A stretch of 64,000 nucleotides of DNA. It comes from Nocardia mexicana NBRC 108244. Its GTDB lineage: Bacteria > Actinomycetota > Actinomycetes > Mycobacteriales > Mycobacteriaceae. Both the position numbers and the translations under genes were made by a program. Location of the stretch: assembly GCF_001613165.1 (NCBI RefSeq), contig NZ_BDBV01000002.1, positions 39,219 through 103,218 on the forward strand, given 5' to 3'. The notes below the pieces were generated by a model, which saw nothing but the letters and a program-made list of their open reading frames with translations, was not told the origin of the DNA and searched no databases. Within the stretch, counting starts at the first letter, position 1; the number at the start of each line of letters is the position of its first letter. Positions 24,409 through 32,669 of this stretch are shown here, piece after piece.

Positions 24409-25179
24409 ATGCGCATTGGAGCACACGTCCGCCAAGACAGTGATCCGATCGGCTTCGGTGAACGCCTCGGTGCCGATGTCATCCAGATGTTCGTGGTGGA
24501 CCCGCAGAGCTGGGACAAACCGCAGCCGCATCCGCGGGCCGAGGAGATCAAGGCCAGCCCGATCGATGTGGTGGTGCACTCCTCGTACCAGATCAACGTC
24601 GCCAGCACGAATAACCGCCTGCGCATGCCCTCGCGCAACGCCGTCGCGCAGCAGGCGCAGGCCGCGGCCGACCTGGGCGCGTTCGGGCTGGTCGTGCACG
24701 GCGGCCACGTGCGTTCCGACGCCGAGATCGAGGCCGGAATCGTCAACTGGCGCAAGCTGTTCGACCGCCAGCAGGAGAAGGGCGGCTTCGCGGTCCCGAT
24801 CCTGATCGAGAACACGGCCGGCGGGAATCACGCCATGGCCAGGCACTTCGATTCCATCGCCAAGCTGTGGGACCAGGTCGGCGATTTCGGCGCGGGTTTC
24901 TGCCTGGACACCTGCCACGCCTGGGCGGGCGGCGAGGAGTTGATCGGCGTGGTCGACCGGATCAAGGCCATCACCGGCCGCATCGACCTGGTGCACCTGA
25001 ATTCCTCCCGCGACGACTTCAACTCCGGCGCCGACCGCCACGCCAACTTCGCCGACGGCACGATCGACCCGCAACTGCTGGCCGAGGTCTGCCGCACGGC
25101 GGGGGCGCCGGTCGTCCTGGAGACTCCCGCCGAAGGGGTCGCGGAAGACCTGGCGTACCTGCGCGAGCACGTGGGGTAG
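24409..25179 (+). CDS. nfo: Endonuclease IV-like AP endonuclease
   Basis: A 256-residue TIM-barrel enzyme of the AP endonuclease 2 family, which cuts DNA at abasic sites during base excision repair. It starts with MRIGAHV, and metal-site histidines and acids are visible in VVHSSYQINVAS, VVHGGHV, ILIENTAGG, FCLDTCHAWAGG, VHLNSSRDDFNSGADRHAN and VVLETP. The usual family length is 250-285 residues. The ATG is preceded by a divergent 247-bp region shared with the kinase gene. A repeat block begins exactly at its stop codon. An M. tuberculosis counterpart exists (the gene end). A sugar-phosphate isomerase is the other option in this fold, but the LDTCHAWA and SGADRHAN motifs favour the nuclease. 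Confidence 0.85.
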   Translation: MRIGAHVRQDSDPIGFGERLGADVIQMFVVDPQSWDKPQPHPRAEEIKASPIDVVVHSSYQINVASTNNRLRMPSRNAVAQQAQAAADLGAFGLVVHGGHVRSDAEIEAGIVNWRKLFDRQQEKGGFAVPILIENTAGGNHAMARHFDSIAKLWDQVGDFGAGFCLDTCHAWAGGEELIGVVDRIKAITGRIDLVHLNSSRDDFNSGADRHANFADGTIDPQLLAEVCRTAGAPVVLETPAEGVAEDLAYLREHVG

Positions 25180-25346
25180 ATCCCGGCCAAAAGCATGCCG
25201 GGAATGGGTGGCTCATGCCCGCACCGCGGTCCCACCATGCCCGCACCGCGGTCCCACCATGCCCGCACCGCGGTCCCACCATGCCCGCACCGCCATCCCC
25301 GGCATGCCTGCGCCCTCCTATTTCCGGCATGCTTTGGCTGGAATCC
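25179..25346. repeat. Inverted-repeat-bounded block with 22-bp tandem repeats
   Basis: The block is bounded by near-identical inverted arms: GATCCCGGCCAAAAGCATGC on the left (arm 25179-25205) and its complement on the right (25320-25346). Between them are three exact 22-bp tandem units starting at 25214, 25236 and 25258 (core CATGCCCGCACCGCGG), plus a degenerate fourth. The same arm sequence appears in coding DNA at 59512-59538. No open frame is credible in the block. Confidence 0.85.
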
Positions 25347-25440
25347 CCCGCATTTCGATCGCGCTGACCGCAACCCTGGCTCGGGGCGGCCGCCGGTGGT
25401 GTCCTCGACACGTCGTACGTTTCGAGAAAGGGCCCCCGAT

Positions 25441-26367
25441 ATGTCAGTCGCTCAGGCAGGCACCGTGACCGTCGTCAAGCTCGGCACCCACATCGGCGCG
25501 CGGATCGAGGGGGTCCGGCTCGGCGGTGACCTGACTCCGGAGGCGGTCGCCGCGATCCGCGCCGCGCTCAACGAGCACAAGGTGATCTTCTTCCGCGATC
25601 AGCACCACCTGACCGAGGACGGCCAGTACGAGTTCGCGCAGCTGCTCGGCTCCCCGACCACCCCGCACCCCACCGTCACCTCCGCGGGCGTGAAGAGCCT
25701 GGCCATCGACTCCCATCGCGGCCGCGCCAACAGCTGGCACACCGATGTCACCTTCGTCGACCGCATCCCGAAGGCATCTATCCTGCGCGCGGTCTCGCTG
25801 CCCAGCTACGGCGGCTCGACCACCTGGGCCTCCACGGTCGCCGCCTACAACTCGCTGCCGGAACCGCTCCAGCGGCTGGCCGACGGCCTGCGCGCCCGGC
25901 ACACCAATCAGTACGACTACGCCGCGGCCCAGGACGATTCGCCGAACGAGAAGGCCAAGGCTTACCGCACCGAGTTCGAGTCGACCTACTACGAGACCGA
26001 GCACCCGGTCGTGCGCGTCCACCCGGAGACCGGCGAACGCGCCCTGCTGCTCGGGCATTTCGTGAAGAAGCTGGTCGGCCTGACGGGCAACGAGTCGCAT
26101 GCCCTGTTCCGCCTGTTCCAGGAGCGGGTGACCCGCCTCGAGAACACCACGCGCTGGAATTGGTCGCTCGGCGACGTCGCCATCTGGGACAACCGCGCCA
26201 CCCAGCACTACGCGATCGACGACTACGACGGCAGCGAGCATCGCAAGCTCACCCGCATCACCCTGGCCGGGGATATCCCGGTCGGCGTCGACGGCACCCC
26301 GTCCACGGTGATCACCGGAAACGCGGACCACTACTCGGTTGTCGACGAGGTCGCCGACGCCGCGTGA
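25441..26367 (+). CDS. TauD/TfdA-family Fe(II)/2-oxoglutarate dioxygenase (Rv3406-like)
   Basis: A 308-residue dioxygenase that probably frees sulfate from alkyl sulfate esters. The iron ligands are H100 and D102 in SWHTDVTF and the distal histidine in [10 protein letters not shown]. The 2-oxoglutarate arginine lies in HRKLTRITL. The protein closely follows M. tuberculosis Rv3406, a type II alkyl sulfatase, over most of its length: [37 protein letters not shown] and [17 protein letters not shown]. The ATG at 25441 has AAGGG eight bases upstream. It stands alone between the repeat block and the CoA-transferase gene, which starts 29 bp after its stop. A role in sulfur scavenging is inferred from the homologue. 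Confidence 0.9.
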   Translation: MSVAQAGTVTVVKLGTHIGARIEGVRLGGDLTPEAVAAIRAALNEHKVIFFRDQHHLTEDGQYEFAQLLGSPTTPHPTVTSAGVKSLAIDSHRGRANSWHTDVTFVDRIPKASILRAVSLPSYGGSTTWASTVAAYNSLPEPLQRLADGLRARHTNQYDYAAAQDDSPNEKAKAYRTEFESTYYETEHPVVRVHPETGERALLLGHFVKKLVGLTGNESHALFRLFQERVTRLENTTRWNWSLGDVAIWDNRATQHYAIDDYDGSEHRKLTRITLAGDIPVGVDGTPSTVITGNADHYSVVDEVADAA

Positions 26368-26396
26368 CCCGGCTGCGGGGTGGTTGAATCGTCGGC

Positions 26397-27608
26397 ATGG
26401 AGATTCGGCCGCTGGACGGGGTCCGGGTACTGGAGCTCGGCAACTACATCGCCGCGCCGACCGCCGGGCGCATCCTCGGCGACTTCGGCGCCGAGGTGAT
26501 CAAGGTGGAACGGCCGAAAACCGGTGACGAACTGCGCAATTGGCGGCTCTACGGCGGCGATACCTCGATGCTGTACCGGACCGTCAACCGCAACAAGAAG
26601 TCGATCACGCTCGATCTGCGCACCGACGCGGGCCGCGGCGTCGTGCTCGATCTGATCCGGCACTGCGACGTACTGCTGGAGAACTTCCGGCCCGGCATGC
26701 TCGAGAAGTGGGGCCTCGGGCCGGAGGTGCTCGGCGCGGCAAATCCCGATCTGGTGATCACCCGGATCTCCGCCTACGGTCAGACCGGCCCGCTCGCCCA
26801 GCGCCCCGGATTCGCCGCGGTCGCGGAGGCGGTCGGCGGGCTGCGCGAACTGGTCGGCGACCCGGACCGGCCGCCGGTGCGCACCGGGGTCTCCATCGGC
26901 GATTCGATCGCCGGGATCTACGCCGCGTTCGGCACCGTCATGGCCCTGCTGCAGCGCACCCGGTCCGACGAGCCGATCCCGCTGGCACAGCGGGTGATCG
27001 ATGTGGCCCTCAGCGAATCGATCCTGTCGGTCATGGAATCGCTGGTCCCCGACTACCTCGCCTACGGCATCCGGCGCGAACGGGTCGGCGGCCGGATGGA
27101 GGGCATCGCCCCCAGCAACGCCTACCCGTGCGGCGACGGCACCAGCATCATCATCGGCGGCAACGGCGACGCAATCTTCCAGCGCTACATGGGGGTGATC
27201 GGCCGACCGGACCTGGCCGACGATCCGGAGCTGTCCGACAACGCCGGGCGCTGGCGCCATCGCGACCGGCTCGACGCCGCGATCGCCGAGTGGACCCGCC
27301 GGCACACCCGCGACGAGGCGCTGCGCATCCTGGAGGAGTCCGCCATCCCGTGCGGTCCGATCTACACCGCCGCCGATATCGTCGACGACCCGCAGTACCG
27401 GGCGCGCAACATGATTCAGCCGTTCCGCGTCGACGTGGGCGAGCCGGAGCCCAGGGAGGTCGGGTTCCCCGGCATCGTGCCGGTGATCGGCGGGCAATCG
27501 CTGCCGATCCGCTCGGTCGGACCGGATCTCGGCGAGCACACCGTCGAGGTGCTCGCCACGCTGCTGGGTATGTCGGAGGCGGAAATCCGGGCGCTGGAAG
27601 GCAACTGA
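26397..27608 (+). CDS. CaiB/BaiF family CoA transferase
   Basis: Class III CoA transferase of 403 residues that moves CoA between carboxylic acids. Family marks are the N-terminal LDGVRVLELGNYIAAPTAG, the nucleotide-fold segment DFGAEVIKVE, NRNKKSITLDLR, and LLENFRPGMLEKWGLG. The catalytic aspartate is expected in the RTGVSIGDSIAGIYAAFG region. Length is normal. It probably shares a transcript with the upstream dioxygenase given the 29-bp gap. Whether the substrate is a fatty or a dicarboxylic acid cannot be seen. Confidence 0.92.
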   Translation: MEIRPLDGVRVLELGNYIAAPTAGRILGDFGAEVIKVERPKTGDELRNWRLYGGDTSMLYRTVNRNKKSITLDLRTDAGRGVVLDLIRHCDVLLENFRPGMLEKWGLGPEVLGAANPDLVITRISAYGQTGPLAQRPGFAAVAEAVGGLRELVGDPDRPPVRTGVSIGDSIAGIYAAFGTVMALLQRTRSDEPIPLAQRVIDVALSESILSVMESLVPDYLAYGIRRERVGGRMEGIAPSNAYPCGDGTSIIIGGNGDAIFQRYMGVIGRPDLADDPELSDNAGRWRHRDRLDAAIAEWTRRHTRDEALRILEESAIPCGPIYTAADIVDDPQYRARNMIQPFRVDVGEPEPREVGFPGIVPVIGGQSLPIRSVGPDLGEHTVEVLATLLGMSEAEIRALEGN

Positions 27609-28161
27609 GCGTATGCCACAGGGCCGCGGCCATCGAGCGGGTAATTCCACCGCCGGACCGTCGGGCGCTCGTTTTCGAGGCCCGGTTACCGACCGAGTGC
27701 AGGTGAACGCTCGGTACCACATACCATATTCTTTGGAAATTCCCCCAGCGCAACATATTTCGGCCGTACGATGACAACTCCCGCAATGTAGATCATGTCC
27801 GTTTCACAACGAACGGCGACACCCTCGACGTAGAATTGCACCGTTGTCTTCCCGAGTCCCGAAGCGTGGCTCCCGTCCTCGGCGGTTGGCGACTCTGGAG
27901 GAGAGATGGATCCTGAGCATCCCTGCGAGCAGCCAGAATCCCTTATGGCACAACGCTTTTCGCCCGCCCACGGCGACACACCAGGGCAGCGCGGCCGCCG
28001 AGTTCGGCAACTCGGAAGCTCGGCCGAAGCGCCGCCACCCCCGCACCGAATTGTAATTGCAAACGGCGCGTACATTTTTCGGGCCCCCACCACCCGACCT
28101 ACCGCAGACGTAACACACCCGGCGCAGGTGAATTCGTTACTACGATCCCTCGGGAGGCTTC
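27609..28161. other. Orphan intergenic region, lower GC
   Basis: A 553-bp gap, AT-richer than its neighbours around 27710-27850 and 28040-28150. A possible plus-strand start at 27906 has GGAGG four bases upstream, but its frame runs through the next gene. A minus-strand frame 27686-28093 ends in a protein-like stretch (TDMIYIAGVVIVRPKYVAL). Neither is convincing as a gene. It may hold a decayed gene together with the promoter of the next gene. Confidence 0.4.
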
Positions 28162-28836
28162 ATGCTGTTCCTCGATCGTCGCGACGCCGGCCGCCGACTG
28201 GCCGGACATCTGATGGCCTTCCGCGGCCCCGATATCGTGGTGATCGGACTCGCCGGCGGCGGTGCCGCGGTGGCATCGGCCGTTGCGACCGAATTGCGCG
28301 TGGCGCTCGATGTCATGGTGGTCCACCAGTTGCGCACTCCGGAGCGCCCTGAACCGGCCTTCGGAGCGATCGCCGAACGGGGGGTGCGGGTGGTCGACGG
28401 CGAGCAGGCGCGGACGCTGCCCACCGGCGCCGCCGAGCTCACCCGCATAGAGCGGCAGGAGCGAGATGCGCTGCGGCGCAGGACCGAGCAGTTGCGCGCG
28501 GGCGGGCAGCGGCCCGAACTGGCCGGTCGCACGATCGTGATCGTGGACGAGGCCCTGCCGGTCGCGACTTCCGCACGCGCGGCCTGCCGAGCGGCCTACG
28601 CACACGGCGCGATTCGCGTGGTGGTCGCGGCGCCGGTCGGTGCCGAGCCCGCCATCTCCGAGCTGATCGGCGATGCCGACAAGGTGGTCTGCCTGCACAC
28701 CCTCGACCGGCTGACCGATGCCGGCAGCTTCTACGAGGACTTCGAACCCATGGACGACGACGATGTCCGCGAACTACTGCGCGAGGGCCCCGGACCGGCA
28801 CTGCTCACACCGGCACCGCTGCAGCGGACCGGATGA
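28162..28836 (+). CDS. Degenerate phosphoribosyltransferase-like protein
   Basis: A 224-residue relative of the intact phosphoribosyltransferase at 39686-40327. The two align without gaps over about 137 residues. At the PRPP-binding loop (positions 125-137) this copy reads IVIVDEALPVATS where the intact one reads VVIADDGMATGAT, so the Gly and Thr residues that bind PRPP are lost. The earlier PRGGVPVA loop is also changed to AGGGAAVA. It is therefore unlikely to use PRPP and may be regulatory. The ATG has GGGAGG four bases upstream, which argues that it is still expressed. It ends 2 bp before the convergent TetR gene. Confidence 0.8.
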   Translation: MLFLDRRDAGRRLAGHLMAFRGPDIVVIGLAGGGAAVASAVATELRVALDVMVVHQLRTPERPEPAFGAIAERGVRVVDGEQARTLPTGAAELTRIERQERDALRRRTEQLRAGGQRPELAGRTIVIVDEALPVATSARAACRAAYAHGAIRVVVAAPVGAEPAISELIGDADKVVCLHTLDRLTDAGSFYEDFEPMDDDDVRELLREGPGPALLTPAPLQRTG

Positions 28837-28838
28837 CC

Positions 28839-29573
28839 CTAGGGTGACCCGGGCAATCCGAACCGCCCGGTGAGCCCGTCCAGCAGGCAGCCCAGCGTCC
28901 AGGAAACCGGATCCTCCGGCCCGGCGCCGGTGCGTCCTCGGAACCAGCGGGCGAACGCCGGATAGCGCCCGTCCGCCAGCATCGGCTCCAGCAGCGGGCG
29001 CGCGGCTGCCGCGAGCTCCTCCTCGCTGCGCAGCCCGGCCCGGGCCCGCATCCGCTGTTCCTCGGCGTATTGCAGGGCCGTGCCGAACAGGTGGCCGTCG
29101 ACGGCGCCGGTGAGCAGCGACAGGTCGTCGGCCGAAAGCCCCAGCGGTTCCAGCAGGGCGAACCGGAAATCGAAGTAGCGCAGGGCATTAGGCCCGATCG
29201 GCGGGCGCGAGTACACCAGCTCGCCGAACCACAGGTGGCGTTCGATGACGGCCCAGGAGTCCATCGTCAGCCGCTCCAGCGCGGCCCGCCATTTCCCCGA
29301 ATGCGGTGTGTCGAGCGGAATCTCGCCGTAGACGGCATCGATCATCAGATCGACGAGCCCGTCCTTGGAGCCGACGTAGCGGTACAGCGACATCGGCGTA
29401 GACGCGCCGACCGCGGTCGCCACCCGGCGCATGGTCAACGCGCGCGCCCCCTCGGCGTCGGCGAGCGCCAGCGCGGCGCGCAGGATGTCCGCCCGGCTCA
29501 GCGTCGTGGTCGGCCGGCCGGGCGGCTCGGGTAGCGACCAGATCAGCGGTCCGGGCGGCGACTCCTCTGTCAC
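28839..29573 (-). CDS. TetR family transcriptional regulator
   Basis: A 244-residue repressor. The N-terminal helix-turn-helix covers about residues 25-70: LSRADILRAALALADAEG, then MRRVATAVGASTPMSLYRYV. The C-terminal part (HLWFGELVYSRPPIGPNALRYF) resembles the tetracycline-repressor class of ligand-binding domains. The GTG at 29573 is well supported by AAGGAGG five bases upstream. The ORF is open eight codons further (to 29597). It diverges from an FAD monooxygenase gene across 45 bp holding paired palindromes, so it most likely represses that gene and perhaps itself until an aromatic or polyketide ligand appears. Confidence 0.9.
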   Translation of the reverse strand: MTEESPPGPLIWSLPEPPGRPTTTLSRADILRAALALADAEGARALTMRRVATAVGASTPMSLYRYVGSKDGLVDLMIDAVYGEIPLDTPHSGKWRAALERLTMDSWAVIERHLWFGELVYSRPPIGPNALRYFDFRFALLEPLGLSADDLSLLTGAVDGHLFGTALQYAEEQRMRARAGLRSEEELAAAARPLLEPMLADGRYPAFARWFRGRTGAGPEDPVSWTLGCLLDGLTGRFGLPGSP

Positions 29574-29603
29574 GTGCACCTCCTTGCCCGCATTCAATCA
29601 TTC

Positions 29604-29636
29604 GTGTACAACGTACACATGATGTACAAAGTACAC
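29604..29636. promoter_or_regulatory. Paired TetR-type operators over the monooxygenase start
   Basis: Two 15-bp palindromes: GTGTAC-AAC-GTACAC at 29604-29618 (perfect) and ATGTAC-AAA-GTACAC at 29622-29636 (one mismatch). Their centres are 18 bp apart. The second box and the gap contain the tandem ATG codons of the monooxygenase gene. The spacing suits two TetR dimers on nearly the same DNA face. Confidence 0.8.
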
Positions 29637-31151
29637 GAACCTCGGGTGTTGATCGTCGGCGGCGGGCTGGTCGGGCTGTCCGCGGCCCTGTTCCTGCGCC
29701 ACCACGGCGTGGATACGGTGCTGGTGGAGCGCCGTACCACCACCTCGCCGCAGCCCAAGGCCCGGCGCGTCGACCTCCGCACGATGGAGCTGTTCGGCCA
29801 GCTCGGCATCGCGGACGAGGTCCTCGACGCGGCGCGCGGCCTGGCCGAGTACCAGGCGATGGCGGCCGGTCCGACGCTCGCGCAGGCGACCGCGCTGCCG
29901 TTCACGCTGCCCGGCGGCATGCCCGACTGGGCCGCCATCACCCCCGCGACCAGCTGCCTGTGCGCTCAGGATCTGCTCGAACCCGTCCTGCGCCGCCTGG
30001 CCGCCGCCCGCGGGGCCGATATCCGATTCGGCGTCCGGCTGACCGACTTCGCCACCGACGAGACCGGCGTGCACGCGACCGTCCGGTCCGGCGACGGCAC
30101 CGTCGAGCAGTTGCGCGCGGACTACCTGATCGCGGCCGACGGCGCCGCGAGCCCGATCCGGGAGCGCCTCGGCATCCCGCGCGCCGGGCGCGGCACGCTC
30201 GGCCGCGCCGTGAACGTCTATTTCCGCGCCGATCTCCGAGAACTGGTGCGCGGCCGCGAATTCAACCTCTGTCAGATCGAGAACGAGGCCGCGCCCGGCG
30301 CTTTCGTTTCCGTCGACGGGGCGCAGCGCTGGATATTCACCACCACCGCGGGCGTCGACCGCCCGGCCGAGCAGTGGCCGGAGGTGCTGCGCACCGCGAT
30401 CGGCGTGCCCGACCTCGAGATCGAGCTGCTGAGCGTACTGCCGTGGGAGCCGGGCATGTTCGTGGCCGACCGGTACCGATCCGGCCGCGTGTTCCTGGCC
30501 GGGGACGCCGCCCACGTGATGCCGCCCTATGCGGCCGCCGGGGCGAATACCGGAATCCAGGATGCGCACAATCTCGCCTGGAAACTCGCCTACGTGCTGC
30601 GGGGCGCGGCCGATCCGGCACTGCTGGACAGCTATCACGCCGAGCGGTATCCCGTCGGGTGGTTCATCGCCGACCAATCCAGCGTCCGCACCGCGAATCT
30701 GCGCGCGCTGAACACCGAATCCACCGACGGCACTCCCCTCGCCGACCCGATCGCGCTGATCCTCGGCGCCCGGTACTCGGGCGGCGCGATCGTGGCGGAC
30801 GGCAGCGCGCACACGATGGCGCACCTCGACCTCGCCGGTCAGCCGGGAACCCGTGTGCCGCACCGCGTTCTGCCCGACGGCCGCAGCACCCTCGACCTCG
30901 CCGGTCCCGGCTTCGCGCTGCTCACCGGCCCCGACGGACAGCGATGGCACTCGGCGGACATCGGCGTCCACGAGTTGGACGAGAAATGGTGCACCGCAGC
31001 CGGTCTCACCACCTCCGGCGCCCTACTGGTACGACCGGACCAGATCGTCGCCTGGCGGTCGGCAACGGTCCCGGACGACCCGGGCGCCGCACTGCGAACC
31101 GCCCTGGATCGAATATTGGGCAACGAGATCCGAGCGCCCCACCACGCGTAA
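29619..31151 (+). CDS. FAD-dependent aromatic monooxygenase
   Basis: A flavoprotein hydroxylase of 510 residues in the PheA/TfdB/rifampicin-monooxygenase group. It shows the N-terminal GGGLVGLSAALFLRHHG dinucleotide fold, a QPKARRVDLRTMELF segment and the second FAD motif GDAAHVMPPYAAAGANTG. A thioredoxin-like C-terminal domain follows (LLVRPDQIVAWRS). Such enzymes hydroxylate or inactivate aromatic compounds and antibiotics such as rifamycins and tetracyclines. The specific substrate is unknown. ATG codons at 29619 and 29622 sit inside the operator pair and no good ribosome site precedes them, so the transcript may be leaderless or nearly so. Confidence 0.88.
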   Translation: MMYKVHEPRVLIVGGGLVGLSAALFLRHHGVDTVLVERRTTTSPQPKARRVDLRTMELFGQLGIADEVLDAARGLAEYQAMAAGPTLAQATALPFTLPGGMPDWAAITPATSCLCAQDLLEPVLRRLAAARGADIRFGVRLTDFATDETGVHATVRSGDGTVEQLRADYLIAADGAASPIRERLGIPRAGRGTLGRAVNVYFRADLRELVRGREFNLCQIENEAAPGAFVSVDGAQRWIFTTTAGVDRPAEQWPEVLRTAIGVPDLEIELLSVLPWEPGMFVADRYRSGRVFLAGDAAHVMPPYAAAGANTGIQDAHNLAWKLAYVLRGAADPALLDSYHAERYPVGWFIADQSSVRTANLRALNTESTDGTPLADPIALILGARYSGGAIVADGSAHTMAHLDLAGQPGTRVPHRVLPDGRSTLDLAGPGFALLTGPDGQRWHSADIGVHELDEKWCTAAGLTTSGALLVRPDQIVAWRSATVPDDPGAALRTALDRILGNEIRAPHHA

Positions 31152-31264
31152 CGATGATCGCCGGGAGTCTCTCCCGCACGCCGTGGATGTCGCGACCCCC
31201 GGAGCAGGCCCATGCGAAGATCGGATCCCCGTCGGCATGTTCGCCCGCCGACGCGGTGCCGCCC

Positions 31265-32080
31265 TCAGACGAACTCGTAGTGCACGAAGTTGCGGACCGG
31301 CTCGAAGCCGATCGCCCGGTAGATCTTGTTCGAGGTGGGGTTGGCGATATCGGTGAACAGGCAGACCTCGGAGCCGCTGTCGCGCAACAGCTTCGCGACG
31401 TGCGCGGTGAGGCCGCTGGCGTAGCCGTGGCCGCGCGCCTCGGGCGGGGTGTAGACGGGCCCGATACGCGTCCAGCCGTAGGCCCGGGCCTGGTGCGCCA
31501 CCATGCACACGGGCCGTCCCCCGTCCTCCCACAGCCACCAGCGTCCCAGCGCGATGCGGGCGCGAATGGCGTCGGCGCTCAGGCCGATTCCCGCCTCGCG
31601 CCGCATCTGCTCCGACCATTGCGCGCACAGCTCGATATCGGATTCGCCGGCGCGGCGGGCGCTTCCGGGCACCCCGGGCATCGACAGCGACCCCAGCTGA
31701 TACAGCCTGCTCGCGACGTCCATCCGGAACTTGCTGCCGCACAGCGCACTCCAGCGTTCGGCGAATACCAGCGCCGCACCCGGCGGGCCCTCCACGCCCG
31801 GCGCCGCGGGGACTCGCTCCTCGAAGGCCGCGACCAGATCGGGCACCGCCGGATCCGGTACGCCGCCCAGATAGACGCTGTGCCCCGCGGTACACATGCT
31901 CGCGCCGATCACCGCGCCGTCGACGTGCACCGCGGCGAAGACGGCCGGACCGTCCGACAGCCCGGTCACGTAGCTCTCCACGACGGTGGCGATGACGGTG
32001 TGCAGCAGGGGATCCCGCCCCAGAAACGCCGCCGTGCGGCGCTGGAACTCGGCCGCATCGTCGGTCAGTTCGATCCTCAT
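31265..32080 (-). CDS. GNAT family N-acetyltransferase
   Basis: A 271-residue acetyltransferase. The C-terminal GNAT core contains VYTPPEARGHGYASGLTAHV, which is the acetyl-CoA pyrophosphate loop (Q/RxxGxG/A type), and SNKIYRAIGFEPVRNFVHYEF, a typical family end. The N-terminal 130 residues form an extra domain as in two-domain actinobacterial GNATs. The ATG at 32080 is the natural start. The acceptor is unknown. It is convergent with the FAD monooxygenase, 113 bp away, and upstream of it lies a small membrane-protein gene in the same direction. Confidence 0.88.
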   Translation of the reverse strand: MRIELTDDAAEFQRRTAAFLGRDPLLHTVIATVVESYVTGLSDGPAVFAAVHVDGAVIGASMCTAGHSVYLGGVPDPAVPDLVAAFEERVPAAPGVEGPPGAALVFAERWSALCGSKFRMDVASRLYQLGSLSMPGVPGSARRAGESDIELCAQWSEQMRREAGIGLSADAIRARIALGRWWLWEDGGRPVCMVAHQARAYGWTRIGPVYTPPEARGHGYASGLTAHVAKLLRDSGSEVCLFTDIANPTSNKIYRAIGFEPVRNFVHYEFV

Positions 32081-32138
32081 ACCCGCCCACGGTAGGCGCG
32101 TTGCCCACCGCCGCCCACCGGTTTCCGGTACCGCGAGA

Positions 32139-32390
32139 TCAGAGCGGGTCGTGCGCGTCCGCGCGCAGCTTCAGCAACACCAACCCGGCCGTAAATGCCA
32201 GGATCAGGCCCGCGACCGTGATCAGCACGCGTAGGTCGGCGATGCCCAGCACCGCACCGGCCACGCCGCCGAGAAAGATCAGCCAGGCCGCCACGCGGGC
32301 GGCGACCGCCCAGGCTTTGCGGCCGGATTCGGCTGCGTCCGAATCGTTCTGCGACACCGCGCGCAGCGGGGATGTCGAGTACGCTCCCAT
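32139..32390 (-). CDS. Small two-helix membrane protein
   Basis: An 83-residue protein with a short charged N-terminus and two hydrophobic segments, AARVAAWLIFLGGVAGAVLG and LRVLITVAGLILAFTAGLVL, joined by a tight turn. The C-terminus is charged. No family is recognised. The ATG at 32390 has AGGAG five bases upstream, so it is preferred over the longer frame to 32525. It may be co-transcribed with the GNAT gene 58 bp downstream. Confidence 0.75.
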   Translation of the reverse strand: MGAYSTSPLRAVSQNDSDAAESGRKAWAVAARVAAWLIFLGGVAGAVLGIADLRVLITVAGLILAFTAGLVLLKLRADAHDPL

Positions 32391-32627
32391 CACCACTCCT
32401 CGATGACGCCCGCCGATCTGCGAATTCAGCAGTGCCATCAGCAATCTTGAGGCGTCGCACGTGTAACTTCTCTCACACGTTAGTTCCCCGTTGCCGAATC
32501 GCCACACGACACGGGTGAACGACACGCCGAAGTGACCGTTTCGATATGTGACTCATCACTGTTTGAGTTGCATATCCGGTATCTTGCGCAAGCGTTCGGC
32601 CGTCTGGCCCGACGGCCCCGCCTTGGC

Positions 32628-32646
32628 TAAGGTGAGGCCCACCCGA
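32628..32646. promoter_or_regulatory. Possible IdeR/DtxR iron box
   Basis: The 19-base stretch TAAGGTGAGGCCCACCCGA matches 14 of 19 positions of the actinobacterial iron-box consensus TWAGGTWAGSCTWACCTWA. It ends 23 bp before the ATG of the lipoprotein-like gene, where it would overlap a promoter. High GC raises the chance of a false match. Confidence 0.3.
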
Positions 32647-32669
32647 AACGTACGAGGAGCGGCGGACCT

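Noticed and set aside
25214..25301. Possible CRISPR array
   Set aside because: The 22-bp units are directly adjacent with no unique spacers, and no cas gene is nearby. It is a simple tandem repeat.
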